NCBI GenBank assembly: GCA_012274165.1
Contig: JAAPAA010000179.1
Span: 1-14,780, forward strand
Origin: Thiobacillaceae bacterium
Lineage (GTDB): Bacteria > Pseudomonadota > Gammaproteobacteria > Burkholderiales > Thiobacillaceae
Length of the DNA stretch: 14,780 nt
Direction: 5' to 3'
The notes under the pieces: model-generated
Told to the model about the DNA's origin: nothing
The model's input: only the letters and a program-made list of their open reading frames with translations
Database searches by the model: none
Part shown: positions 5,739-12,839 of the stretch, in pieces
How the letters are laid out: the number at the start of each line of letters is the position of its first letter
Position numbering within the stretch: position 1 is the first letter of the stretch
Program-made: the position numbers and the translations under genes

Positions 5739-8546
5739 TTACCCCACCAACTGCTCCAGCACAAACGGCAATATTCCGCCCTTGTTGTAATACTCGACTT
5801 CGATCGGCGTATCGATCCGCAGCTTGACCGCTACGCGCTCGCTGCCGCCGTTGGCGCGATGGATCACCAGCGTCACATCCTGCTGCGGGACGATGCCGGT
5901 CTCGATGCCTTCGAGGTCGAAGGTTTCCGAGCCGTCGAGTTTCAGCGAAGCGGCATCGACGCCGTCCTTGAACTGGCACGGCAACACGCCCATGCCGGCG
6001 AGGTTGGCGCGGTGGATGCGCTCGAAGCTCTTGGCGACGACGGCTTTTACACCCAATAGCGTGGTGCCCTTGGCGGCCCAGTCGCGGCTGGAGCCGGTGC
6101 CGTATTCCTCGCCGGCGAAGATCATCAGCGGCGTGCCGTCGGCCTGGTATTGCATGGCGGCGTCGTAGATGGCCTGCTGTTTGCCATCCTTGAGCGTGAT
6201 GCCGCCTTCGGAGCCGGGGATCATCAGGTTCTTGATGCGGACGTTGGCGAAGGTGCCGCGCATCATCACTTCGTGGTTGCCGCGGCGCGCGCCGTAGCTG
6301 TTGAAGTCGGCTTTCTGTACGCCGTTTTCGGTCAGATACAACCCGGCGGGCGAGGTCGCCTTGATGCCGCCAGCGGGGCTGATGTGGTCGGTGGTGACGG
6401 AGTCGCCGAAGATGGCCAGCGCGCGGGCGGCCTTGATCGAGGTGCTGGCAACGCCTTGTTGCTTGGCAAAGAACGGCGGCTGCTGAATGTAGGTCGACTT
6501 CTCGTCCCACGCGTACGCCGTGCCGGCGGGTGCGGATACGGCATCCCACAGCGGGTTGTCGGCGCCGACGTCGGCGTAGATTTTGCGGTAGGCGGCCGCA
6601 TCGGTCGCGGTGTGCATCACGGCGGCGATGTCTTCGTTGCTTGGCCACAGGTCTTTCAGGTACACCGGCTTGCCATCCTGGCTGGTGCCGAGCGCTTCTT
6701 TCTCAAAGTCGATGTCGACGCGACCGGCCAGCGCAAACGCCACCACCAGCGGCGGACTCATCAGGAAATTGGCCTTGACCGCCTGATGCACGCGCGCTTC
6801 GAAGTTGCGGTTGCCGGACAGCACCGAGGCGACGACCAGATCATGGTCGGCGATGGCCTTGTCGATTTCGGGCTTCAACGGGCCGGAGTTGCCGATGCAG
6901 GTAGTGCAGCCGTAGCCAACCACGCTGAAGCCGACCTGTTCCAGCGCGTCCATCAAGCCGGCCTGGTTGAGGTATTCGGTGACAGCGCGCGAGCCCGGGC
7001 CGAGGCTGGTCTTGACGTGTGCGGGCGGCTTCAATCCAAGCGCGGCGGCTTTCTTCGCCAGCAGGCCGGCGGCCAGCATCACGCCGGGGTTGGAGGTGTT
7101 GGTGCACGAAGTAATTGCAGCAATTGCGATGTCGCCGTGACCCAGGCTGCCATTGCGACCACCGGACACGGCGGCGGAATCGGCCATCACATGATCGGGA
7201 GAAGGGTGGTCATTGAGCATTTCTTCTTCTTGCGCCGCTACCGGCTGATTTTCTTCCTGGCTTCCGCCTCCCGACAAGTCCATTCCGGCATACCCGGCAG
7301 CGGCAAGCGGATGGCGTTTGCCCATCTCTCCCGCCTTGTTGTAACCGCCCTCGGCGGCCGGCTTGTTCATGAGGGATGCGAATGCGGATTTGAGATTGGC
7401 GAGCGCGATGCGATCCTGCGGCCGCTTGGGGCCGGCGACCGAGGGTTCGACGCTGGACAGATCGAGTGCCAGCGTTTGCGAGTAGTCGATGTCGTCCGCC
7501 TGGGGGATGCCGAACAGCCCCTGCGCCTGGTAATACGCGCGGATGGCATCCACCTGCGCGGCGCTGCGGCCGGTCGCGGCAAAGTACTGGCAGGTCGCCT
7601 CGTCCACCGGGAAGAAGCCCATGGTCGCGCCGTATTCCGGCGCCATGTTGGCAATCGTCGCGCGGTCGGTAACCGACATCGCGGCGACGCCCGCGCCGAA
7701 GAACTCGACGAACTTGCCGACGACCTTGGCCTTGCGCAGCATTTCGGTGAGGGTCAGCACGATGTCGGTGGCGGTGACACCGGGTTTGGCCGCGCCGGTC
7801 AGGTTTACGCCGACGACATCGGGGGTGAGGAAATACACCGGCTGGCCGAGCATCGCGGCTTCGGCCTCGATGCCGCCGACGCCCCAGGCGACGATGCCGA
7901 GGCCGTTGATCATCGTGGTGTGGCTGTCGGTGCCGACCAGCGTGTCGGGGTAGGCCACGCCGTCCTTTTCCATCACGCCGCGCGCCAGGTATTCCATGTT
8001 GACCTGGTGCACGATGCCGACGCCGGGCGGCACCACTTTGAACGTATCGAAGGCCTGCATGCCCCATTTCAGGAACTGGTAGCGCTCACGGTTACGTTCG
8101 AACTCGATTTTCATGTTGAGGTCGAGCGCGTCGTGGCTGCCCGAAGCATCGACCTGGATCGAGTGGTCGACCACCATGTCGACCGGCACCAACGGCTCGA
8201 TTTTTTTCGGGTCTTTGCCCAGCTTTTGCGCAGCCGAGCGCATTGCGGCGAGGTCGGCCAGCAGCGGCACGCCGGTGAAATCCTGCAGGATCACCCGCGC
8301 CACGGTGAAGGGAATTTCCTCGGTGCGCTCGGCGTTCGGCTTCCATCCTGCCAGTTGCCTGACGTGCTCGGGGGTGACTTTGACGCCATCGCAATTGCGC
8401 AAAACCGATTCCAGCACGATGCGGACCGACACCGGCAGGCGGCTGACCGATTGGCCGAGCGCGGCTTCGAGTTTTTTCAGCGAGGCAAACTGCTTGTTGC
8501 CGCTGGCGGTGGAAAAAGAATCCTGGGTGTTGAAAGCGTCGGTCAT
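5739..8546 (-). CDS. acnA: Aconitate hydratase A
   Basis: The protein has 935 residues and belongs to the AcnA/IRP1-type aconitases, slightly longer than the usual 890-900. It interconverts citrate and isocitrate through cis-aconitate in the TCA cycle. The three 4Fe-4S ligands are visible as C481 in ITSCTNTSNP and C547 and C550 in GYGCTTCIGNSG. The C-terminal swivel domain shows FGDSVTTDHISPAG, SYGARRGNHEVMMRGTF and GEEYGTGSSRDWAAKG. The order of domains 1-3, linker and swivel is that of AcnA and not AcnB. The extra length is mostly a Gly/Glu/Ser-rich insertion at about residues 392-470, before the first cluster cysteine. ATG 8546 is preceded by a weak GAG six bases upstream. The related 2-methylaconitate-forming AcnD is an alternative, but no prp genes are nearby. 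The gene is in the same orientation as lysS. Confidence 0.93.
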   Translation of the reverse strand: MTDAFNTQDSFSTASGNKQFASLKKLEAALGQSVSRLPVSVRIVLESVLRNCDGVKVTPEHVRQLAGWKPNAERTEEIPFTVARVILQDFTGVPLLADLAAMRSAAQKLGKDPKKIEPLVPVDMVVDHSIQVDASGSHDALDLNMKIEFERNRERYQFLKWGMQAFDTFKVVPPGVGIVHQVNMEYLARGVMEKDGVAYPDTLVGTDSHTTMINGLGIVAWGVGGIEAEAAMLGQPVYFLTPDVVGVNLTGAAKPGVTATDIVLTLTEMLRKAKVVGKFVEFFGAGVAAMSVTDRATIANMAPEYGATMGFFPVDEATCQYFAATGRSAAQVDAIRAYYQAQGLFGIPQADDIDYSQTLALDLSSVEPSVAGPKRPQDRIALANLKSAFASLMNKPAAEGGYNKAGEMGKRHPLAAAGYAGMDLSGGGSQEENQPVAAQEEEMLNDHPSPDHVMADSAAVSGGRNGSLGHGDIAIAAITSCTNTSNPGVMLAAGLLAKKAAALGLKPPAHVKTSLGPGSRAVTEYLNQAGLMDALEQVGFSVVGYGCTTCIGNSGPLKPEIDKAIADHDLVVASVLSGNRNFEARVHQAVKANFLMSPPLVVAFALAGRVDIDFEKEALGTSQDGKPVYLKDLWPSNEDIAAVMHTATDAAAYRKIYADVGADNPLWDAVSAPAGTAYAWDEKSTYIQQPPFFAKQQGVASTSIKAARALAIFGDSVTTDHISPAGGIKATSPAGLYLTENGVQKADFNSYGARRGNHEVMMRGTFANVRIKNLMIPGSEGGITLKDGKQQAIYDAAMQYQADGTPLMIFAGEEYGTGSSRDWAAKGTTLLGVKAVVAKSFERIHRANLAGMGVLPCQFKDGVDAASLKLDGSETFDLEGIETGIVPQQDVTLVIHRANGGSERVAVKLRIDTPIEVEYYNKGGILPFVLEQLVG

Positions 8547-8609
8547 GGCGATCTCGAAATGAAAAGGTAAAAGTCTGGCGAAGCAATTAACGTGCGATGC
8601 GCGCGCTTA

Positions 8610-8624
8610 CGGCGCCTCGCGCCG
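8610..8624. repeat. GC-rich inverted repeat between lysS and acnA
   Basis: A perfect 6-bp stem (CGGCGC / GCGCCG) closes on a 3-base loop. It sits inside a wider imperfect dyad whose outer arms are GATGCG (8596-8601) and CGCATC (8623-8628); the outer and inner pairings compete for some of the same bases. It lies 15 bp past the lysS stop. No T-run follows on either strand, so it is not a standard intrinsic terminator. It could attenuate lysS readthrough, stabilise the 3' end of its RNA, or be one copy of a dispersed repeat. Confidence 0.4.
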
Positions 8625-8638
8625 CATCCGCGGGCTAT

Positions 8639-10144
8639 TTATTGTTCCCGCCTCATCTGCGGGAAGAGGATCACGTCGCGGATGCTCGGCGAATCGGTCA
8701 GCAACATCACCAGCCGGTCGATGCCGATGCCGCAGCCGCCGGTGGGCGGAAGGCCGTGTTCCAGCGCGCGGATGTAGTCGGCGTCGTAGTGCATCGCTTC
8801 CTCGTCGCCGGCTTCCTTCTGCCGCACCTGATCCATGAAGCGCTCGGCCTGGTCTTCGGCGTCGTTCAGCTCGGAGAAGCCATTCGCCATTTCGCGGCCG
8901 GTGATGAACAGCTCGAAGCGTTCGGTAATCTCCGGCTGGGTGTCGGAACGGCGCGCCAGCGGCGACACCTCGGCCGGGTAATCGATGATGAACGTCGGCT
9001 GGATCAGCAGGGTTTCGGTGGTTTCCTCGAAGAAGGACAACTGCAGGCCGCCGATGCCATCGTGCGGGCGGTATTTACCCTTCATCGCCCTGAACTGGCC
9101 GATCAGCCAGTCGCGGTCGTTGAGTTGTTCGACGGTGTAATGCGGATGGTAGTGGCGGATCGCCTCGACGATGGTGAGCCGGGCGAACGGCTGGCCGAGG
9201 TCGATTGTGTGGCCCTGATAGGGCACCACGGTCGAGCCGGTGGCGGCGATCGCAGCGGCGCGGATCAGCGCTTCGGTGAAGTCCATCAAGTAGCGGTATT
9301 CGCGATAGGCCTCGTAGAACTCCATCATGGTGAACTCGGGGTTGTGGCGCGTCGACAGGCCCTCGTTGCGGAAATTGCGGTTGATCTCGAACACCTTTTC
9401 GAGGCCGCCCACCACCAGCCGCTTGAGATAGAGCTCGGGCGCGATGCGCAGGAACATTTCCATGTCGAGCGCGTTGTGATGGGTGGCGAACGGCTTGGCC
9501 GCCGCGCCGCCGGGGATGGGATGCATCATCGGCGTTTCGACTTCGAGAAAGTCGCGCTCGATCATGAAGGCGCGAATCGCCGAGATGATTTTCGAGCGGC
9601 GCGCAAAGGTTTCGCGTGCGATGTCGTTGGTGATGAGGTCGAGATAACGCTGGCGGTATCGTTGTTCCTGATCGGCCAGGCCGTGGAATTTTTCCGGCAG
9701 CGGGCGCAGCGCTTTCGACAGCAGGCGGATCGATTTTGCCTGAATGGTCAGCTCGCCCTTGTTGGTCTTGAACAGCACGCCGGTCACGCCGATGAAGTCG
9801 CCCAGATCCCAGTGCTTGAAGGCGTCGTGCGACTCGGTGCCGGCATGGTCGTTCGACACATACACCTGAACCTGCCCGCTCATGTCCTGCAGCGTGGCGA
9901 AGCTGGCCTTGCCCATCACCCGCTTCAGCATCATGCGGCCGGCCAGTTGCACGGCAACGGCTTCGCCTTCCAGCGCTTCCTTGGTCTTGTCGCCGTGCGC
10001 GGCAGCCAGCTTGCCGGCGTAGTCGCGGCGCTCGAAATCGTTGGGGAAGGCGACGCCTGCCTCGCGGATCGCGGCGAGCTTGGCGCGGCGTTCGGCGATG
10101 ATCTGGTTCTCGTCGAGGGCGGGGGCGGTAATCGGTTCGGTCAT
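8639..10144 (-). CDS. lysS: Lysine--tRNA ligase, class II
   Basis: The enzyme has 501 residues, typical for bacterial class II LysRS, and charges tRNA-Lys with lysine in the cytoplasm. The N-terminal OB-fold anticodon-binding domain spans about residues 60-150 (VQLAGRMMLKRVMGKASF). The class II motifs follow: motif 1 at ERDFLEVETPMM (196-207), motif 2 at FEINRNFRNEG through HNPEFTMMEFYEAY (252-280), and motif 3 at GCGIGIDRLVMLL (470-482), with the conserved ending SIRDVILFPQMR. The start is ATG 10144, after a weak GAG. The toxin gene on the same strand ends 23 bases upstream. In many proteobacteria prfB stands before lysS; here it does not, and the toxin-antitoxin pair takes that place. Confidence 0.97.
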   Translation of the reverse strand: MTEPITAPALDENQIIAERRAKLAAIREAGVAFPNDFERRDYAGKLAAAHGDKTKEALEGEAVAVQLAGRMMLKRVMGKASFATLQDMSGQVQVYVSNDHAGTESHDAFKHWDLGDFIGVTGVLFKTNKGELTIQAKSIRLLSKALRPLPEKFHGLADQEQRYRQRYLDLITNDIARETFARRSKIISAIRAFMIERDFLEVETPMMHPIPGGAAAKPFATHHNALDMEMFLRIAPELYLKRLVVGGLEKVFEINRNFRNEGLSTRHNPEFTMMEFYEAYREYRYLMDFTEALIRAAAIAATGSTVVPYQGHTIDLGQPFARLTIVEAIRHYHPHYTVEQLNDRDWLIGQFRAMKGKYRPHDGIGGLQLSFFEETTETLLIQPTFIIDYPAEVSPLARRSDTQPEITERFELFITGREMANGFSELNDAEDQAERFMDQVRQKEAGDEEAMHYDADYIRALEHGLPPTGGCGIGIDRLVMLLTDSPSIRDVILFPQMRREQ

Positions 10145-10167
10145 GATGCCAACTCAAAAATGGAGGT

Positions 10168-10599
10168 TTAGTAAAAAATGGCGACGGGAAGACCGAGCGC
10201 TTTGGCTGCTTCGGCTTGTTGTTTGTCGGCGGTGGCGAAACTGGTTGCGCCGTAATGGCGGGCATAAGCCAGATGCAGCGCGTCGAGCGCACGCAAGGGC
10301 AACTCGGGGATCAGGTCGATCAATTGCCTTGCCTCAAGAAACAGGCTGGGTGCGTCGGTCTGGATGCGCCAGGAGTTTGCCTGCACGTCGCGGTCAAATT
10401 CGGCGAGGGCGACACGTTCGAGCGGCGGGTCGATCTGCTGGGCACGCCGACGACGTGCCAGCACGCAGCGGAATTCCACCAGCGTGAGCGGGCTGGTGAC
10501 GACCTCATCCTGGGCATCGGCCCAGTCGAGCACGTCCAGTGAACGCGGCTCACGGATATAACACTTGGCCAGCGCACTGGTGTCGATATAGGCGCTCAA
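10168..10599 (-). CDS. PIN-domain ribonuclease toxin (VapC-like)
   Basis: The product has 143 residues if read from TTG 10599, which overlaps the antitoxin stop as TTGA. The open frame reaches further up to 10911, but that extension lies over the antitoxin gene and is arginine-rich junk. From the TTG the protein begins MSAYIDTSALAKCYI, exactly where PIN domains begin. The four acidic residues expected for Mg2+ binding are visible: D6 (YIDTSAL), E42 (TLVEFRC), D106 (RALDALHLA) and D125 (FATADKQQ). PIN toxins of this type cut specific RNAs, often tRNA or rRNA, when released from the antitoxin. The gene is the second of a two-gene unit and ends 23 bases before lysS, so readthrough into lysS is possible. 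The start codon is inferred from the overlap and the domain boundary; no other ATG or GTG gives a full domain. Confidence 0.88.
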   Translation of the reverse strand: MSAYIDTSALAKCYIREPRSLDVLDWADAQDEVVTSPLTLVEFRCVLARRRRAQQIDPPLERVALAEFDRDVQANSWRIQTDAPSLFLEARQLIDLIPELPLRALDALHLAYARHYGATSFATADKQQAEAAKALGLPVAIFY

Positions 10600-10826
10600 A
10601 CGCGATCCTCGCGCTCTTCCGCCAGAATGTCCTCGCTGGGAACCGTTTGCATGGGCTGGCTTTCCAGAAACGCCCGCAACGAGCGCACCCGGCGCTTGGG
10701 TTCTACCGGCAGAATCCGCGCCACCGGCTCGCCGCGACACACCACCAGCACCTCGTCGCTGTCGGCAAACATCTGGTCGGGGTGCGACAGGCCTTCGCGG
10801 GCTTCGCGGATGGTCATGGTTTTCAT
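10596..10826 (-). CDS. Phd/YefM-like type II antitoxin
   Basis: The protein has 76 residues. The N-terminal half (MKTMTIREAREGL, then DEVLVVCRGEPVARILPV) matches the Phd/YefM fold, a dimeric DNA-binding module. The C-terminal tail is charged (ILAEEREDRV), as in antitoxin tails that wrap around PIN toxins. The frame is open to an ATG at 10862, but ATG 10826 is chosen because GAGG stands six bases before it and because the family begins here. It precedes the PIN toxin with a 4-base overlap, the usual antitoxin-first order. It should neutralise the toxin and repress the shared promoter, probably through the paired GTGACAC boxes at 10854-10880. Confidence 0.9.
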   Translation of the reverse strand: MKTMTIREAREGLSHPDQMFADSDEVLVVCRGEPVARILPVEPKRRVRSLRAFLESQPMQTVPSEDILAEEREDRV

Positions 10827-10853
10827 GGCAAACCTCGGAGAGTGGAGCAAAAC

Positions 10854-10880
10854 GTGACACAATTATAGCTGATGTGACAC
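10854..10880 (-). promoter_or_regulatory. Toxin-antitoxin promoter with paired operator boxes
   Basis: On the minus strand a perfect TATAAT (10862-10867) lies between two identical GTGTCAC boxes (10854-10860 and 10874-10880). The boxes start exactly 20 bp apart, about two helical turns, so bound dimers would sit on the same face of the DNA. Each box is itself a small dyad, GTG-N-CAC. The expected transcription start, near 10855, falls inside the proximal box. A repressor bound here would block RNA polymerase, fitting autoregulation by the antitoxin. No clear -35 is visible. The recQ gene lies on the other side and could be affected. Confidence 0.6.
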
Positions 10881-10937
10881 CATGATTTTCCACCCGGAAA
10901 TCAGAATCCAACCCGCGCCGCCAGCCCTTTTTTTACC

Positions 10938-12737
10938 ATGTCCGATACCCCCTTAAGCCTGCTCAACCGCGTCTTCGGCTACCCCGCGTTTCGCGGCGAG
11001 CAGGCGGCCATCGTCGATACGCTGGTGGCGGGCGGCGACGCGCTGGTGCTGATGCCCACCGGCGGCGGCAAATCGCTGTGTTTCCAGATCCCGGCCTTGT
11101 TGCGCGAGGGCTGCGCGGTGGTGGTGTCGCCGCTGATCGCGCTGATGCAGGATCAAGTGGCGGCCTTGAAGGAACTGGGCATCGCTGCCGAGTTTTTGAA
11201 TTCGAGTCTGGATAGCGCGACGGCAGCTCAGGTCGAGCGCGAATTCGTCAGCGGCCAACTCAAGCTGCTGTATGTGGCGCCGGAACGCCTGCTCACGCCG
11301 CGTTTCCAGAGCCTGCTCGAACAGGCGCACGTTGCCCTGTTTGCCATTGACGAAGCGCACTGCGTATCGCAATGGGGACACGATTTCCGCCCGGAATACT
11401 TGGGCCTGTCGGCCTTGCACGAGCGTTTTCCGGACGTGCCGCGCATTGCCTTGACGGCCACCGCCGACACCGCAACGCGTGCCGAAATCCTCACCCGGCT
11501 CGACCTCGGCGCCGCGCGCGTGTTCGTCGCCAGCTTCGACCGCCCCAACATCCGTTATCGTATTTCCGAGAAATCCGACCCGCGCCGCCAGTTGCTGGAT
11601 TTCCTCGGCGAGCACACAGGCGAAGCCGGGATCGTCTATTGCAGCACGCGCAAAAAAGTCGAAGACACCGCCGACGCGCTCAATCAGGCCGGCCTCACCG
11701 CGCTGGCCTACCACGGCGGCATGGACAACGTGACGCGCCGCCGCCATCAGGAAAAATTCCTGCGCGACGACGGCGTCGTCATGGTCGCCACCCTGGCGTT
11801 CGGCATGGGCATCGACAAGCCCGACGTGCGCTTCGTCGCCCACACGGATTTGCCGCGCTCGGTGGAAGGCTATTACCAGGAAACCGGCCGCGCCGGGCGC
11901 GACGGCGAGCCCGCCGAAGCGTGGATGGCGTGGGGCTTGCAGGACGTCGTCACCCAGCGCCGCTTCATCGACGAGGGCGAAGCCGAAGACGCCCACAAGC
12001 GCATCGGCCACGCCAAGCTCGATGCGCTGGTCGGGCTGTGCGAAGCCGCAAGTTGCCGCCGCGTTGCGCTGCTGAGTTACTTCGGCGAAACCTCGCAAGC
12101 TTGCGGCAACTGCGACGTGTGTCTGAATCCACCGACGCTGTGGGACGGCACCGAGGCCGCGCGAAAGTTGCTGTCAGCCGTTTACCGCACCGGCCAGCGC
12201 TTCGGCGCCGGCCACGTCATCGACGTGCTGCTCGGCAAGACCACGGAAAAGGTCGACAAATTCGGCCACACCAGCCTGAGCGTGTTCGGCATCGGCGCCA
12301 GCCAAACCGACAAAATCTGGCGTGCCGTGCTGCGGCAACTGGTGGTGCGCGGGCTGCTGGAGGTTGACCACACGGCTTACGGCGCGTTGAAACTGACCGC
12401 CGCCGCCAAGCCGGTGTTGAAGGGCGAAGAGACGGTCATGCTGCGCGCCATCGAAGTGCGCATCGCGCGCAGCAAAAAATCGCGCTTCGCCTCCAGCTCC
12501 GGCGAAGGCGTCCACGACGACGAAGATCCGCTGTTCCTCTCCCTGCGCGCCTGGCGCCGCGAAACCGCCAACGAAAAAGGCGTGCCTGCCTACGTCATTC
12601 TGCACGACGCCACCCTGCGCGAAATCGCCGCGCGTCGTCCCGCCACGCTGGCGGAGCTGGGTGAGATATCGGGGCTGGGGACGAAAAAACTGGAAGCCTA
12701 CGGCGAAGCGGTGTTGGCGGTGGTGGAGGAGGGCTGA
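10938..12737 (+). CDS. recQ: ATP-dependent DNA helicase RecQ
   Basis: The protein has 599 residues and all domains of a full-length bacterial RecQ, a 3'-5' helicase that works in recombination and the repair of stalled forks. The helicase core shows MPTGGGKSLCF (Walker A, 39-49), AIDEAHCVSQWGHDFRPEY (DEAH box plus aromatic loop, 136-154) and YYQETGRAGRDG (motif VI, 312-323). Zinc ligands are visible at C373, C389, C392 and C395, leading into the winged-helix RQC region. An HRDC domain closes the protein (about 530-599; LAELGEISGLGTKKLEAYG). The start is ATG 10938, giving MSDTPLSLLNRVFGYPAFRGEQ, the family beginning. No ribosome binding site is evident; a T-run precedes the ATG. The gene is divergent from the toxin-antitoxin module, with a 111-bp gap. 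Confidence 0.97.
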   Translation: MSDTPLSLLNRVFGYPAFRGEQAAIVDTLVAGGDALVLMPTGGGKSLCFQIPALLREGCAVVVSPLIALMQDQVAALKELGIAAEFLNSSLDSATAAQVEREFVSGQLKLLYVAPERLLTPRFQSLLEQAHVALFAIDEAHCVSQWGHDFRPEYLGLSALHERFPDVPRIALTATADTATRAEILTRLDLGAARVFVASFDRPNIRYRISEKSDPRRQLLDFLGEHTGEAGIVYCSTRKKVEDTADALNQAGLTALAYHGGMDNVTRRRHQEKFLRDDGVVMVATLAFGMGIDKPDVRFVAHTDLPRSVEGYYQETGRAGRDGEPAEAWMAWGLQDVVTQRRFIDEGEAEDAHKRIGHAKLDALVGLCEAASCRRVALLSYFGETSQACGNCDVCLNPPTLWDGTEAARKLLSAVYRTGQRFGAGHVIDVLLGKTTEKVDKFGHTSLSVFGIGASQTDKIWRAVLRQLVVRGLLEVDHTAYGALKLTAAAKPVLKGEETVMLRAIEVRIARSKKSRFASSSGEGVHDDEDPLFLSLRAWRRETANEKGVPAYVILHDATLREIAARRPATLAELGEISGLGTKKLEAYGEAVLAVVEEG

Positions 12738-12786
12738 TCAGAGCGCCCGCCGCTTACACGTCTTGTTTCAGGCTTGCCTCAATGTG

Positions 12787-12805
12787 AATGTCAAGCATTG
12801 ACGTT
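12787..12805. promoter_or_regulatory. Imperfect dyad upstream of the KAP gene, possible operator
   Basis: The arms GTCAA (12790-12794) and TTGAC (12798-12802) mirror each other around GCA. Two further base pairs match after one mismatch, giving a 19-bp element 34 bp before the KAP start codon. The right arm forms TTGACG, close to a -35 hexamer, but the best -10 candidate (TAGAAT, 12815-12820) is only 11 bp away, so I cannot define a promoter. A binding site for a repressor is possible. The 102-bp gap between recQ and the KAP gene holds nothing else I recognise. Confidence 0.3.
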
Positions 12806-12830
12806 ACGACGGGATAGAATTCCCAAAAAG

Positions 12831-12834
12831 GGAG
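12831..12834 (+). promoter_or_regulatory. Ribosome binding site deciding the KAP start
   Basis: GGAG in the purine run AAAAAGGGAGAAAAG lies five bases before ATG 12840. This supports that ATG over the upstream in-frame ATG at 12774, which has no such signal and adds 22 residues with no family similarity. Confidence 0.65.
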
Positions 12835-12839
12835 AAAAG

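Noticed and set aside
6150..8570. An 806-codon plus-strand open frame opposite acnA
   Set aside because: It is antisense to a clear aconitase, its protein is rich in His, Gly, Arg and Val with no family motif, and long antisense frames are expected in GC-rich genes.
8597..10171. A 524-codon plus-strand open frame opposite lysS
   Set aside because: It mirrors the complete lysS gene, has the same shadow composition and shows no recognisable domain.
12798..12820. A sigma-70 promoter TTGACG/TAGAAT for the KAP gene
   Set aside because: The hexamers are only 11 bp apart, far below the 16-18 bp needed.
12774..12839. A 22-residue N-terminal extension of the KAP protein from the upstream ATG at 12774
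   Set aside because: It lacks a ribosome binding site and family similarity, while ATG 12840 has GGAG five bases upstream.
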